Positions 1-8,454 of a stretch of 13,375 nt of DNA are shown piece after piece. The notes under the pieces were generated by a model. It had not been told where the DNA came from. It saw only the letters and a program-made list of their open reading frames with translations, and did no database searches. The translations under genes were made by a program, and so were the position numbers. Source of the DNA: JBOFEH01 sp051650265 (GTDB taxonomy: Bacteria; Bacillota; Clostridia; Lachnospirales; Cellulosilyticaceae); assembly GCA_051650265.1 (NCBI GenBank), contig JBOFIR010000270.1:1-13375 (forward strand), given 5' to 3'. Position 1 is the first letter of the stretch; the number at the start of each line of letters is the position of its first letter.

Positions 1-738
1 GAGCGTCTAGAACGTGAGTACAACCTAGACCTTGTCACAACAGCGCCAAACGTTATCTACCATGTTCATAAAACAAATGGTGAAATGATTGAACTTTCTA
101 ATCCATCAAATCTTCCAGATCCATCAGTGATCAAATACATGGAAGAGCCTATTGTAGCGGCGAAGGTCATTGTACCAACTGATTATATCGGTGCAGTAAT
201 GGATCTTTGTCAAGAAAGACGTGGGATTTATTATGGTATGGAATATTTAGAAGGAACAAGAGCTGTACTCACTTATGATCTCCCACTCAACGAAATTATC
301 TATGATTTCTTTGATGCCATTAAATCACGTACAAAAGGCTATGCATCTTTTGACTATGAGATGAAGGGATATATGGAATCTAAACTTGTAAAACTTGATA
401 TTCTTGTAAACAAGGAATTGGTAGATGCCCTCTCTCTGATTGTGCATGAGCAACGTGCAGTAGAGAAAGGTAGAAAAATCGTAGAAAAACTTAAAAAAGA
501 GATTACAAGACACTTATTTGAGATTCCAATCCAGGCAGCGATCGGGAACAAAGTTATCGCACGTGAGACAATCAGTGCTATGAGAAAAGACGTTCTTGCA
601 AAATGTTATGGTGGAGATATTTCGAGAAAGCGTAAACTTCTTGAAAAACAAAAAGAAGGTAAGAAACGTATGCGTCAAGTGGGTAATGTGGAAGTGCCAC
701 AAGCAGCCTTCATGAGCGTATTAAAATTAGATGAATAG
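1..738 (+). CDS. lepA: Elongation factor 4 (LepA), C-terminal part, truncated by window start
   Basis: This is the last 245 codons of the ribosome-associated GTPase LepA/EF4, read in frame from base 1; the family is about 600 residues, so the GTPase domain lies upstream of the window. EF4 binds elongating ribosomes and is implicated in back-translocation and in 30S subunit biogenesis. The visible part covers the EF-G domain V-like fold, including PIVAAKVIVPTDYIG and CQERRGIYYGMEYL. It then shows the LepA-specific C-terminal domain, ending in the basic RKRKLLEKQKEGKKRMR segment and VEVPQAAFMSVLKLDE, which is typical of LepA and absent from EF-G. The internal ATG at 85 is not the start, because coding similarity continues upstream without a stop. 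hemW follows after 9 nt, so the two are probably cotranscribed, a common arrangement in Firmicutes. Identification is very secure. Confidence 0.96.
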   Translation, partial: ERLEREYNLDLVTTAPNVIYHVHKTNGEMIELSNPSNLPDPSVIKYMEEPIVAAKVIVPTDYIGAVMDLCQERRGIYYGMEYLEGTRAVLTYDLPLNEIIYDFFDAIKSRTKGYASFDYEMKGYMESKLVKLDILVNKELVDALSLIVHEQRAVEKGRKIVEKLKKEITRHLFEIPIQAAIGNKVIARETISAMRKDVLAKCYGGDISRKRKLLEKQKEGKKRMRQVGNVEVPQAAFMSVLKLDE

Positions 739-747
739 AGGAAACAA

Positions 748-1881
748 ATGAGAATAGGATTGTATGTGCATATACCTTTTTGCAAAATGAAATGTCATTA
801 TTGCGACTTTTTATCCTTTCCAAAACATCATGACTATGAAAGTTATGTGGAGGCGCTCTGCCAAGAGTTAGCCAACTATGGAAAGCGCGTATTAGGAGTA
901 CACACAATCTCTAGTATCTTTATAGGTGGCGGAACTCCAACAGTTCTGCCACCTTTTTTACTAGAGAAAATTGGGCAAACTATTAACGCCTCTTTTACCT
1001 TAGAGCCAGATTTGGAGTGGACGATAGAAGCAAATCCTGGAACTATTGTAGAAGAACACGCGGTAGTGTTTAAACGCATAGGGATTAATCGTGTCAGTTT
1101 GGGACTACAAGCTATGCAACCTTGTCTGCTCAAAAAACTAGGGCGTATTCACAGTCTTGATGCCTGGGATGAAAGTATCACCATTTTAAGAAAACATGGA
1201 ATCAAACGTATCAATACAGACCTGATGTTTAGCCTGCCGGGGCAAACACTAGAGGATTGGCAACAGACACTTTCATATGTGGTGGATCATGACATCTCTC
1301 ACATATCTGCCTATGCGCTTATTATAGAAGAAGGAACACCTTTCTATGATGCTTATGAGCGTGGTGAATTGATCTTGCCAGATGAAGAAGTAGATCGTCA
1401 GATGTATCACTATGCTCAGAGCTATCTTGGTGAACGTGGTTACGAACAGTATGAGATCTCTAATTGGGCCAAAGAGGGAGAGGCATGTCGTCACAATATC
1501 CTTTATTGGCAACAAGGAAATTATATTGGCGCGGGACTAGGTGCACATGGTTACCTAGAGGGTAAGCGCTATCACAATACGACAGATATGTCTTCTTATA
1601 TAGATGCGAGAGGTCGTTATGACGTGTTGGTGGTAGAGGAGGAAGTGATTACGAAGCAAATGGCCATGGAAGAGTTTATGTTTCTGGGACTTCGCATGCG
1701 ATCTGGGGTTGATGCCTTGGATTTTAACGTGCGTTTTGGACAAACACTTATGGAAGTTTATGGTGATGTGATTGAAGGATGGATAAAAGAGAAAGCCTTG
1801 ATTCATCATAATGAAAGGGTGTATCTCACAGACTTTGGGCTTGATATTGCTAACCAAGTATATGCCTCATTTTTATTGTAA
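748..1881 (+). CDS. hemW: Radical SAM heme chaperone HemW (HemN-like)
   Basis: Encodes 377 residues of the HemW family, radical SAM proteins that bind heme and deliver it to target proteins; members are often mislabelled oxygen-independent coproporphyrinogen III oxidase. The protein begins at once with the radical SAM core: IPFCKMKCHYC gives the [4Fe-4S] ligands Cys12, Cys16 and Cys19, followed by GGGTPT at residues 60-65, which helps bind SAM. The HemW signature HNILYW lies at about 249-254, followed by GAGLGAHGY. The long N-terminal extension of true HemN is absent, which favours HemW. The start is supported by AGAGGA at 737-742, overlapping the lepA stop. No terminator is obvious after the stop, so some transcription could run into hrcA. 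The family call is firm; the chaperone role is inferred from studied homologues. Confidence 0.93.
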   Translation: MRIGLYVHIPFCKMKCHYCDFLSFPKHHDYESYVEALCQELANYGKRVLGVHTISSIFIGGGTPTVLPPFLLEKIGQTINASFTLEPDLEWTIEANPGTIVEEHAVVFKRIGINRVSLGLQAMQPCLLKKLGRIHSLDAWDESITILRKHGIKRINTDLMFSLPGQTLEDWQQTLSYVVDHDISHISAYALIIEEGTPFYDAYERGELILPDEEVDRQMYHYAQSYLGERGYEQYEISNWAKEGEACRHNILYWQQGNYIGAGLGAHGYLEGKRYHNTTDMSSYIDARGRYDVLVVEEEVITKQMAMEEFMFLGLRMRSGVDALDFNVRFGQTLMEVYGDVIEGWIKEKALIHHNERVYLTDFGLDIANQVYASFLL

Positions 1882-1911
1882 AAAAATCTCTCAAATCAGA
1901 CGCAAAAGATA

Positions 1912-1940
1912 TTGACAGAACAATTAAATAGTGATATCTT
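1912..1940 (+). promoter_or_regulatory. Sigma-A type promoter of the hrcA heat-shock operon
   Basis: TTGACA at 1912-1917, a 17-nt spacer and TATCTT at 1935-1940 match the vegetative promoter consensus (6/6 and 4/6). Transcription would begin near 1947, just upstream of the CIRCE operator, the classical arrangement for HrcA repression. Confidence 0.85.
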
Positions 1941-1950
1941 AAAAATGTAG

Positions 1951-1977
1951 TTAGCACTCGTTAAGAGTGAGTGCTAA
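1951..1977 (+). promoter_or_regulatory. CIRCE operator (HrcA binding site)
   Basis: An exact CIRCE inverted repeat: TTAGCACTC at 1951-1959, a 9-nt spacer, then GAGTGCTAA at 1969-1977. HrcA dimers bind this element to repress class I heat-shock genes; repression is relieved on heat shock when HrcA loses activity. It sits within about 5 nt of the predicted transcription start and overlaps the first codons of an upstream-extended hrcA reading frame, which argues for a later hrcA start. Confidence 0.97.
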
Positions 1978-1997
1978 CATTCGAAGGATGTGATGTC

Positions 1998-3032
1998 ATG
2001 GATATGAATGAGCGTAAAATCAAAATACTAGAGGCAATTATTCACGATTATATTCAAACAGGTGATCCTGTAGGGTCTAGAACCATTTCAAAAAAATATG
2101 ACCTTGGCATAAGTTCTGCCACCATTCGTAATGAAATGTCTGATTTAGAGGAGCTTGGGCTTATAGTACAGCCACATACGTCCTCTGGCAGAATCCCCTC
2201 TGATCGTGGATACAGACTATACGTAGACTCGCTCATGAAGAGACAAGATATTGCACCGGATATGGAAAATATTATTGTTGGGATGCTCAAACAAAAGATT
2301 AATAAGATGGATCAGCTACTTGAGGAAACGGCGAAGTTGGTCTCAGCAATGACTAACTACGCGACGATCGCCTCAGCACCTTCTATTACAGAAACTAAGA
2401 TCAAACATCTTCAGCTTGTACCAGTAGATGAATACAGTGCAGCCTGTGTTATTGTCACAGATACCAACATTGTGAGACACCAGGTTATTGCCACACACAA
2501 GCCGTTAGATAATCATCTTTGTCTTGTATTATCCAATATTCTCAATGAGATGCTCAAGCAAGCATCACTTAGTGAGATTACGGGAAATACTACGGCATTA
2601 CTTCAAGAGAAAATGCTAGATTACAAAGATGTTGCAGTAGATGTTGTAGAAGCCATCGTCCGAACGCTTCACGAGGAAGATGTGAATACCATCATTACAA
2701 GAGGTATGACCAATATTTTAGACTTCCAAGAGTTTAACGATGTAGAAAAAGCAAAACAAGTACTCGAACTGCTTGAACAGAAGCCCCATTTAATGAAGCT
2801 TCTGGATCAGACGGCAGGGAGTGCTGTCAATATAACCATAGGGGAAGAAAATGCACTTGAACCTATGAAACAATGTAGTGTCGTAACAACCAACTTTAGA
2901 ATCGGGGGATATAGCCTTGGCTCTATTGGTATTATTGGACCAACACGTATGAATTATGGCCAGGTTGTTTCTATACTAGAGCATATAGCCTACTATATTA
3001 CCAATATGCTTTGTGACTATAACGATTCATAA
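1998..3032 (+). CDS. hrcA: Heat-inducible transcription repressor HrcA
   Basis: Encodes 344 residues, the usual HrcA length. HrcA represses chaperone operons by binding CIRCE; in studied bacteria GroEL promotes its active state. The N-terminal winged-helix DNA-binding domain (about residues 1-75) includes the family motif TGDPVGSRTISKKY, SSATIRNEMSDLEELGL and HTSSGRIPSDRGYRLYVDSL. The C-terminal part carries the GAF-like dimerisation region, ending in GIIGPTRMNYGQVVSILEHI. I chose the ATG at 1998 because GAAGGA at 1983-1988 lies about 9 nt upstream; an ATG two codons later is also possible. The frame is open back to a GTG at 1971, but that codon lies inside the CIRCE repeat and has no ribosome binding site. 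It is the first gene of the operon, so it autoregulates; grpE follows after 23 nt. Confidence 0.96.
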   Translation: MDMNERKIKILEAIIHDYIQTGDPVGSRTISKKYDLGISSATIRNEMSDLEELGLIVQPHTSSGRIPSDRGYRLYVDSLMKRQDIAPDMENIIVGMLKQKINKMDQLLEETAKLVSAMTNYATIASAPSITETKIKHLQLVPVDEYSAACVIVTDTNIVRHQVIATHKPLDNHLCLVLSNILNEMLKQASLSEITGNTTALLQEKMLDYKDVAVDVVEAIVRTLHEEDVNTIITRGMTNILDFQEFNDVEKAKQVLELLEQKPHLMKLLDQTAGSAVNITIGEENALEPMKQCSVVTTNFRIGGYSLGSIGIIGPTRMNYGQVVSILEHIAYYITNMLCDYNDS

Positions 3033-3055
3033 AGCAAAGGAGAAAGGGTGGAAAG

Positions 3056-3589
3056 ATGGAAAACGAAAAAATGGATATCCCAGCAGAAGAAGTTGTGGAA
3101 CAAGAAACGCAAGAAGTCGTTGTTGAAGATGTAGAAACAGAAGATAAAACATCTGACACAGATGAGTCGGCTAAAAAAGCAGCTGAGTATTTAGAACGTC
3201 TTCAAAGACTTATGGCAGAGTTTGATAACTATCGTAAGAGAACAGAAAATGAGAAACACAATCTTTACGATATGGCAGTGAGTAACACCATCGCAGAATT
3301 ACTTCCTGTAATTGATAACTTTGAACGTGCACTCAAACAAGAGTGTACAGATGAAACATTTGGTGCAGGGGTTTCAATGATCTACAAGCAACTTCTTGGT
3401 ATATTAGAGAAACTTGATGTGACACCAATTGAAGCAGAAGGAAAACCTTTTGACCCAGCATTCCACAATGCAGTGCTCCATGTCGAAGATGAAAATCTAG
3501 ATGAGGATATGGTAGCAGAAGAGCTTCAAAAAGGCTATCTCTACAAAGAGAAAGTCATTCGTTACAGTATGGTAAAAGTAGCAAACTAA
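3056..3589 (+). CDS. grpE: Nucleotide exchange factor GrpE
   Basis: Encodes a 177-residue cytoplasmic co-chaperone that releases ADP from DnaK and so drives the chaperone cycle. The first 45 or so residues are strongly acidic and low complexity, as is common in GrpE. A long helical coiled-coil follows, with the family segment RLMAEFDNYRKRTENEK. The C-terminal beta domain contains FDPAFHNAVLHVED and ends in LQKGYLYKEKVIRYSMVKVAN, close to the GrpE signature. The ribosome binding site is AAAGGAG at 3036-3042, a slightly long 13 nt from the ATG. Its place between hrcA and dnaK is the standard Gram-positive order, and it should be induced together with them through CIRCE. Confidence 0.96.
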   Translation: MENEKMDIPAEEVVEQETQEVVVEDVETEDKTSDTDESAKKAAEYLERLQRLMAEFDNYRKRTENEKHNLYDMAVSNTIAELLPVIDNFERALKQECTDETFGAGVSMIYKQLLGILEKLDVTPIEAEGKPFDPAFHNAVLHVEDENLDEDMVAEELQKGYLYKEKVIRYSMVKVAN

Positions 3590-3646
3590 ATTAAAATAAA
3601 AACAAATCAAAATTTCAATAGAGCGAATTGATAGGAGGAAATTATA

Positions 3647-5482
3647 ATGGCTAAAATTATCGGTATTGACTTAGGAACAACTAACTCTTGTGTATCAGTA
3701 ATGGAAGGTGGAAAACCAGTTGTTATCGTAAACACAGATGGTGGGAGAACAACACCTTCAGTTGTAGGTTTCACAAAAAATGGTGAGCGTTTAGTAGGGG
3801 ACGTAGCAAAACGTCAAGCAATTACTAACCATGAAAAAACAATCATGTCAATCAAACGTCACATGGGAACTAATTTCCGTGTATCAATTGAAGATAAAGA
3901 TTATTCACCACAAGAAATTTCAGCAATCATTCTTCAAAAATTAAAATCAGATGCAGAGAGTTACTTAGGTGAAACTGTATCTGAAGCAGTAATCACTGTA
4001 CCAGCGTATTTCTCAGATGCACAACGTCAAGCAACAAAAGATGCAGGCCGTATCGCAGGTCTTGATGTTAAACGTATCATCAACGAGCCAACAGCTGCAG
4101 CATTAGCTTACGGTCTTGAAAATGAGCATGAGCAAAAAATTATGGTATACGACCTTGGTGGTGGTACATTCGACGTATCAATCATCGAGATTGGTGATGG
4201 TGTAATCGAAGTACTATCAACAAGTGGAGATAATCACTTAGGTGGAGATGACTTCGACCAAAGAGTGATCAACTACTTAGTTGAAGAATTCAAAAAACAA
4301 GAAGGCGAAGATTTATCAGCAGATAAAATGGCAATGCAACGTCTTAAAGAAGCAGCTGAAACAGCTAAGAAAGAACTTTCTTCAAAATCAACTGCAAACA
4401 TCTTAATTCCATTTATCTGTGCAACAGGTAAAAACTTAGATCTCACACTTTCAAGAGCAAAATTCGATGAGTTAACAGCTGACCTTGTAGAGCGTACAAT
4501 GGGACCAGTTCGCAACGCTTTAAGCGATGCAGGCCTTAACGCATCAGAACTTGATAAAATCTTATTAGTAGGTGGTTCAACACGTATTCCAGCTGTTCAA
4601 GATGCTGTAAAACGTATCACAGGAAAAGAACCATTCAAAGGAATTAACCCAGATGAATGTGTAGCTGTAGGTGCTGCAATCCAAGGTGGTAAATTAGCTG
4701 GTGATGCAGGCGCAGGAGACATCTTACTTCTTGACGTTACACCACTTTCACTTGGAATCGAAACAATGGGTGGGGTTGCTACAAACCTTATTCAAAGAAA
4801 TACAACAATTCCTACTAAGAAGAGCCAAATCTTCTCTACAGCAGCAGATAACCAACCAGCAGTTGATATCCATGTTGTTCAAGGCGAAAGACCTATGGCA
4901 AGAGATAACAAAACACTTGGTAACTTTAAATTAGATGGTATTATGCCAGCACAACGCGGTATTCCACAAATCGAAGTAACATTTGATATTGATGCAAATG
5001 GTATCGTAAAAGTATCTGCAAAAGATTTAGGAACAGGTAAAGAGCAACATATCACAATTACTGCAAGTACAAATCTTTCAGAAGATGATATTAACAAAGC
5101 TGTTCAAGAAGCTGAAGCACATGCTGCAGAAGATAAAAAACGTAAAGAAGCAATCGATGTGAAAAATGAAGCTGATAGCATGATCTTCCAAACAGAAAAA
5201 ATGTTCAAAGACATGGAAGATAAGTTAGAAGCAGCAGATAAAGCAAGTGTAGAAGCAAGTCTTGCAAAACTCAAAGAAATCAACGATAAAGTTGTAGTAG
5301 AAAACATGAGTGATGCAGATATCGAAGCGCTTAAAACAGCGAAAGATGAATTAACACAAGTATTCTACGGTATCTCTGAAAAACTTTATAGTCAAGCAGC
5401 ACCAGAAGGCGCTGACATGGGCGGACATACATCTGCAGCGCCAAATGATGATATCATTGATGCAGATTTCAAAGAAGAATAA
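3647..5482 (+). CDS. dnaK: Molecular chaperone DnaK (Hsp70)
   Basis: Encodes 611 residues, full length for a Gram-positive DnaK. It binds exposed hydrophobic peptides and folds proteins in an ATP-dependent cycle with DnaJ and GrpE. The nucleotide-binding domain starts with IIGIDLGTTNSCVSVMEGG, has the phosphate-binding motif DLGGGTFDVS at 169-178 and ILLVGGSTRIPAVQ further on. The conserved interdomain linker DILLLDV lies at about 358-364, followed by TPLSLGIETMGG of the substrate-binding domain. A helical lid with many Ala, Lys and Glu follows, and the tail DDIIDADFKEE is acidic as is usual. The ribosome binding site AGGAGG at 3633-3638 is strong, and codon choice is visibly more biased than in neighbours, consistent with very high expression. 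A 57-nt gap separates it from grpE, and a stem-loop follows its stop. Confidence 0.98.
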   Translation: MAKIIGIDLGTTNSCVSVMEGGKPVVIVNTDGGRTTPSVVGFTKNGERLVGDVAKRQAITNHEKTIMSIKRHMGTNFRVSIEDKDYSPQEISAIILQKLKSDAESYLGETVSEAVITVPAYFSDAQRQATKDAGRIAGLDVKRIINEPTAAALAYGLENEHEQKIMVYDLGGGTFDVSIIEIGDGVIEVLSTSGDNHLGGDDFDQRVINYLVEEFKKQEGEDLSADKMAMQRLKEAAETAKKELSSKSTANILIPFICATGKNLDLTLSRAKFDELTADLVERTMGPVRNALSDAGLNASELDKILLVGGSTRIPAVQDAVKRITGKEPFKGINPDECVAVGAAIQGGKLAGDAGAGDILLLDVTPLSLGIETMGGVATNLIQRNTTIPTKKSQIFSTAADNQPAVDIHVVQGERPMARDNKTLGNFKLDGIMPAQRGIPQIEVTFDIDANGIVKVSAKDLGTGKEQHITITASTNLSEDDINKAVQEAEAHAAEDKKRKEAIDVKNEADSMIFQTEKMFKDMEDKLEAADKASVEASLAKLKEINDKVVVENMSDADIEALKTAKDELTQVFYGISEKLYSQAAPEGADMGGHTSAAPNDDIIDADFKEE

Positions 5483-5489
5483 TATTTTT

Positions 5490-5527
5490 CAGAAACGGTC
5501 AAAGGGGTATCTCTTTGGCTGTTTCTG
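5490..5527 (+). other. Intercistronic stem-loop after dnaK
   Basis: An inverted repeat 7 nt after the dnaK stop can form a 17-bp stem (5490-5506 with 5511-5527, three G-U pairs) closed by a GTAT loop. No T-run follows on either strand, so it does not look like a standard intrinsic terminator. It more likely slows 3' exonucleases or marks a processing point that sets dnaK and dnaJ levels apart, with partial attenuation as an alternative. The structure is directly visible; its role is inferred. Confidence 0.7.
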
Positions 5528-5537
5528 TACGTTAGAG

Positions 5538-5566
5538 TTGTATAATCAGGCGACTATAGGTATAAT
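5538..5566 (+). promoter_or_regulatory. Possible internal promoter for dnaJ
   Basis: A perfect TATAAT at 5561-5566 lies 17 nt after a weak TTGTAT (3/6) at 5538-5543. A second TATAAT at 5541-5546 has no good -35 partner. No CIRCE lies nearby, so transcripts from here would escape HrcA control and give dnaJ, prmA, rsmE and cheY basal expression. The weak -35 keeps confidence moderate. Confidence 0.45.
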
Positions 5567-5596
5567 GAAATAAGTTATCATAAGGTGGTGAATGAA

Positions 5597-6748
5597 ATGT
5601 CAAAAAGAGATTATTATGAGGTGTTAGGCATTCAGAAGGGTGCTGGAGACTCTGAAATTAAAAAAGCATATAGAAAATTAGCAAAGCAGTATCATCCAGA
5701 TACAAATCAAGGGGATCAAGAAGCGGAAGCCAAATTTAAAGAAGCAACAGAAGCTTATGAGATCTTAAGTGATGAAGAGAAACGTTCGGCATATGATCGT
5801 TTTGGTCATAGTGCATTTGATCAAATGGGCGGCGGCGCAGGTGGTGCTAGCGGATTTGGTGGTGGATTCGAGTTCGATATGGGCGACATCTTTGGTAGTG
5901 TATTTGGTGATATGTTTGGTGGCGGTGGTGGTGGTCGTAGACCACGTGGGCCAATGCCAGGGGCTGATATCAGACAGACTGTGCAACTTGATTTTGCAGA
6001 GGCTGCTTTTGGCGTAGAAAAAGAAATCCAAGTGAGTACATCAGAACGCTGTGGCACATGTAATGGTACAAAGGCAAAACCAGGTACAACACCTACAACA
6101 TGTAGCAAGTGCGGTGGTTCAGGCCAAATTCGTGTGACACAACGTACAATTCTTGGGGCAATGCAAAGCGTTCAGACATGTGATGCTTGCCGTGGGGAAG
6201 GAAAAGTCATCTCAGACCCTTGCCAGGCGTGTCATGGGCAAGGTAAAGTAAGAGCAACGAAGAAAATCACTGTGACATTCCCAGCGGGAATTGACCATGG
6301 TCAGACACTTCGTATTTCTGGTAAAGGTGAAGTCGGTGAAGTAGGAGCGCCAGATGGTGACTTACTCATCACTGTTTATATCAAGCCACATGAGCTCTTT
6401 GAGAGAAAAGGCAATGATGTACACATGCGTATGCCAATTACTTTTACACAGGCAACATTGGGTGCTGAGCTTGCCATTCCAACATTAGATGGCAATGTGA
6501 AGTTTAATATCTCAGAAGGAACACAAACAGGAACAACATTTAGACTTCAAGGTAAAGGTATTCCAAACATCCGCAACAAGAAGCACCGCGGCGACCAATA
6601 TGTTGAGGTATATATTGAAGTACCAAAGAACCTGACGCAAAAGCAAAAAAATCTGCTTAAGGAATTTGAAGAGGGAACGACAGAACAACAACCAGAGCAA
6701 ATGAATTTCAGAAAAAAGATAGAGAAATTTTTCAATAAAAACGCATAA
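5597..6748 (+). CDS. dnaJ: Co-chaperone DnaJ (Hsp40, type I)
   Basis: Encodes 383 residues with the full type I Hsp40 layout. DnaJ delivers substrates to DnaK and stimulates its ATPase. The J domain occupies about residues 1-70 with the HPD motif at 33-35. A Gly/Phe-rich linker runs from about 75 to 118 and has long Gly runs. Four zinc-binding CxxC repeats begin at Cys152, Cys169, Cys195 and Cys209, followed by the C-terminal substrate-binding and dimerisation region. The first zinc repeat reads CNGTKAKPG, with Lys where Gly is more usual; all zinc-ligand cysteines remain. The ATG at 5597 has AAGGTGGTG about 6 nt upstream. GTG codons at 5585 and 5588 are in frame but fall within that ribosome binding site, so I reject them. 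Gene order after dnaK is standard. Confidence 0.97.
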   Translation: MSKRDYYEVLGIQKGAGDSEIKKAYRKLAKQYHPDTNQGDQEAEAKFKEATEAYEILSDEEKRSAYDRFGHSAFDQMGGGAGGASGFGGGFEFDMGDIFGSVFGDMFGGGGGGRRPRGPMPGADIRQTVQLDFAEAAFGVEKEIQVSTSERCGTCNGTKAKPGTTPTTCSKCGGSGQIRVTQRTILGAMQSVQTCDACRGEGKVISDPCQACHGQGKVRATKKITVTFPAGIDHGQTLRISGKGEVGEVGAPDGDLLITVYIKPHELFERKGNDVHMRMPITFTQATLGAELAIPTLDGNVKFNISEGTQTGTTFRLQGKGIPNIRNKKHRGDQYVEVYIEVPKNLTQKQKNLLKEFEEGTTEQQPEQMNFRKKIEKFFNKNA

Positions 6749-6771
6749 CACCTACCAAGGAGGAAAAAGAC

Positions 6772-7707
6772 GTGGATTATATTCAAGTAGCGATTGAAAC
6801 GACAACAGAAGCAGTAGAAGCAATTAGTTATTTTTTAGTAGAGGAAAATGCAGGTGGTGTGGAGATTTGTGACCCTAAAGATGTGATGAATCAAGACCGC
6901 ACACAAGTCCTATTTGATCTCATTGATGAGAGTTTGATGAAAGATGATGGGCTAGATACTGTATTTGTAAAAGCATACTTCTCTACTGAAATCGACATCA
7001 AAGAAAAGATCGATGCTATTCAAAAACACCTCAAAACAGTGAGCGAGTTTTTAAACATCGGATCAGGAGCAATCAGCTTACTTGATATTCCAGAAGAAAA
7101 ATGGGCAAATGAGTGGAAAAAATATTATAAACCAGTGAAACTAGGAAAAAATATTCTCATCAAACCAACTTGGGAAACATGCGAAGTCAAAGATGAACTT
7201 GTTATTGAAATGGATCCAGGCATGGCATTCGGTACAGGAACACATGAGACAACAGCACTTTGTGCAATGCTTACAGAGCAGTATATCAAACCTGAGGATA
7301 CAGTGTTAGATATTGGTACAGGTAGTGGGATACTGGGGATTATTGCAGCAAAGATGGGTGCAAAACGTGTCATTGGTGTAGACATTGACCCAGTAGCGGT
7401 ACGTGTAGCAAAAGAAAACGTGGCGACTAATCACGTATCAGATGTGATGGATGTACGTGCAGGTAACCTACTAGACGTGGTGTCTGAAAAAGGTAATATC
7501 GTGGTATCTAATATTATTGCAGATGTCATCATTATTCTTGCAGATCAAGTAGATCAAGTCGTTGCGGAAGATGGTGTATGGATTGCATCAGGCGTCATCA
7601 ATTCACGTAAAGCTGACGTGATGGAAGCAATGGCACGTAATGGTTGGGTGACGGTAGAAGTTCATGAGCAAAAAGAATGGGTTGCTATCGTAGCTAAGAG
7701 AGGGTAA
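6772..7707 (+). CDS. prmA: Ribosomal protein L11 methyltransferase PrmA
   Basis: Encodes 311 residues, typical of PrmA, which uses SAM to methylate ribosomal protein L11 on several amino groups. The N-terminal L11-recognition domain is followed by the class I methyltransferase fold. Visible motifs are MDPGMAFGTGTHETT from residue 147, the SAM-binding motif I VLDIGTGSG at 178-186, GVDIDPVAV shortly after, and the NIIADVI motif from Asn247. The start is GTG at 6772, supported by AAGGAGG at 6757-6763 with an 8-nt spacer. It follows dnaJ after 23 nt and precedes rsmE by 3 nt, the order commonly found downstream of dnaJ in Clostridia and Bacilli. Cotranscription with the heat-shock genes is likely. 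Confidence 0.96.
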   Translation: MDYIQVAIETTTEAVEAISYFLVEENAGGVEICDPKDVMNQDRTQVLFDLIDESLMKDDGLDTVFVKAYFSTEIDIKEKIDAIQKHLKTVSEFLNIGSGAISLLDIPEEKWANEWKKYYKPVKLGKNILIKPTWETCEVKDELVIEMDPGMAFGTGTHETTALCAMLTEQYIKPEDTVLDIGTGSGILGIIAAKMGAKRVIGVDIDPVAVRVAKENVATNHVSDVMDVRAGNLLDVVSEKGNIVVSNIIADVIIILADQVDQVVAEDGVWIASGVINSRKADVMEAMARNGWVTVEVHEQKEWVAIVAKRG

Positions 7708-7710
7708 GCG

Positions 7711-8454
7711 ATGCCAAAGTTTTTCGTAGATCAAACGGCTCTTAAAGAAGATATGATTGAAGTTGTGGGTAACAACTTCAATCATATTAAAAATGTCCTT
7801 AGATTAAGTGTGGACGATGAAATTGTAATAAATGATGGACAAGGTTATGATTATAAGTGTATAATTACTACAATGGACCAAAATGCCATTTATGCGCAAA
7901 TCAAAGAAAGAATACAATCAACAGCAGAACCTTTTACGAAAGTGACGTTATTCCAATCCCTTATCAAAGGTGAAAAAATGGAGTGGGTCATTCAAAAGGC
8001 AGTTGAAATTGGTGTTTTTGAGATTGTACCTTTGCTTACGACCCGTTGTGTAGTCAAGCTTGAAGGTGACAAAAAAGTTGCAGCAAAGATTGATAGATGG
8101 AATAAAATTGCTGAAGCAGCAGCTAAACAAAGTGGTAGAGGTGTTGTACCAGTGGTACAGCAACCACTTAAGATGGATGAAGCGATTAAGTATATAGAAG
8201 ACCAGAATCTGAAGGGTTTTATTCCTTATGAAAAAGAAGATGAATCAGGTATGCGCAGTATGCTCCAATCGCAAAACAGCGAACGTTTTGGGATTCTTAT
8301 TGGCCCTGAAGGGGGATTCACTGAGGAAGAAGTAGCATCAGCTTTAGCGCATCAAATTCAGCCGATTACTCTAGGGAAGCGTATTTTGAGAAGTGAGACA
8401 GCCAGTTTAGTTGCCCTGACAACTATATTGTATGAAATGGGAGAGATGGGATGA
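7711..8454 (+). CDS. rsmE: 16S rRNA (uracil-1498-N3)-methyltransferase RsmE
   Basis: Encodes 247 residues of the RsmE family, SPOUT-fold enzymes that use SAM to make m3U1498 in the decoding region of 16S rRNA. The N-terminal PUA-like RNA-binding domain covers about residues 1-70 and includes HIKNVLRLSVDDEIVINDGQ. The catalytic domain shows LIGPEGGF with Gly198 to Phe203, and the knotted SAM-binding segment LGKRILRSETASL from residue 221. The start follows the prmA stop by only 3 nt, with a GAGAGGG ribosome binding site inside the end of prmA, suggesting translational coupling. Its own stop overlaps the start of the following cheY-like gene. Confidence 0.95.
   Translation: MPKFFVDQTALKEDMIEVVGNNFNHIKNVLRLSVDDEIVINDGQGYDYKCIITTMDQNAIYAQIKERIQSTAEPFTKVTLFQSLIKGEKMEWVIQKAVEIGVFEIVPLLTTRCVVKLEGDKKVAAKIDRWNKIAEAAAKQSGRGVVPVVQQPLKMDEAIKYIEDQNLKGFIPYEKEDESGMRSMLQSQNSERFGILIGPEGGFTEEEVASALAHQIQPITLGKRILRSETASLVALTTILYEMGEMG

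Noticed and set aside
1882..1911. Terminator between hemW and the hrcA promoter
   Set aside because: No inverted repeat with a T-run could be found in this short AT-rich gap; read-through from hemW remains possible.
5541..5546. First TATAAT upstream of dnaJ as the main -10 box
   Set aside because: No -35-like hexamer lies at 16-18 nt; the second TATAAT at 5561 has a better, though still weak, partner.
6050..6085. Altered first zinc-finger repeat of DnaJ (CNGTK instead of CxGxG) as a loss of function
   Set aside because: All zinc-binding cysteines are kept and only a structural Gly is replaced by Lys, which seems tolerable family variation.
5821..6108. Minus-strand open frame rich in Pro opposite the dnaJ Gly-rich region, and other long frames overlapping dnaJ and dnaK
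   Set aside because: They are antisense or shifted readings of well-identified genes; the Pro runs are simply the complement of Gly codons, and no ribosome binding site or family motif supports them.
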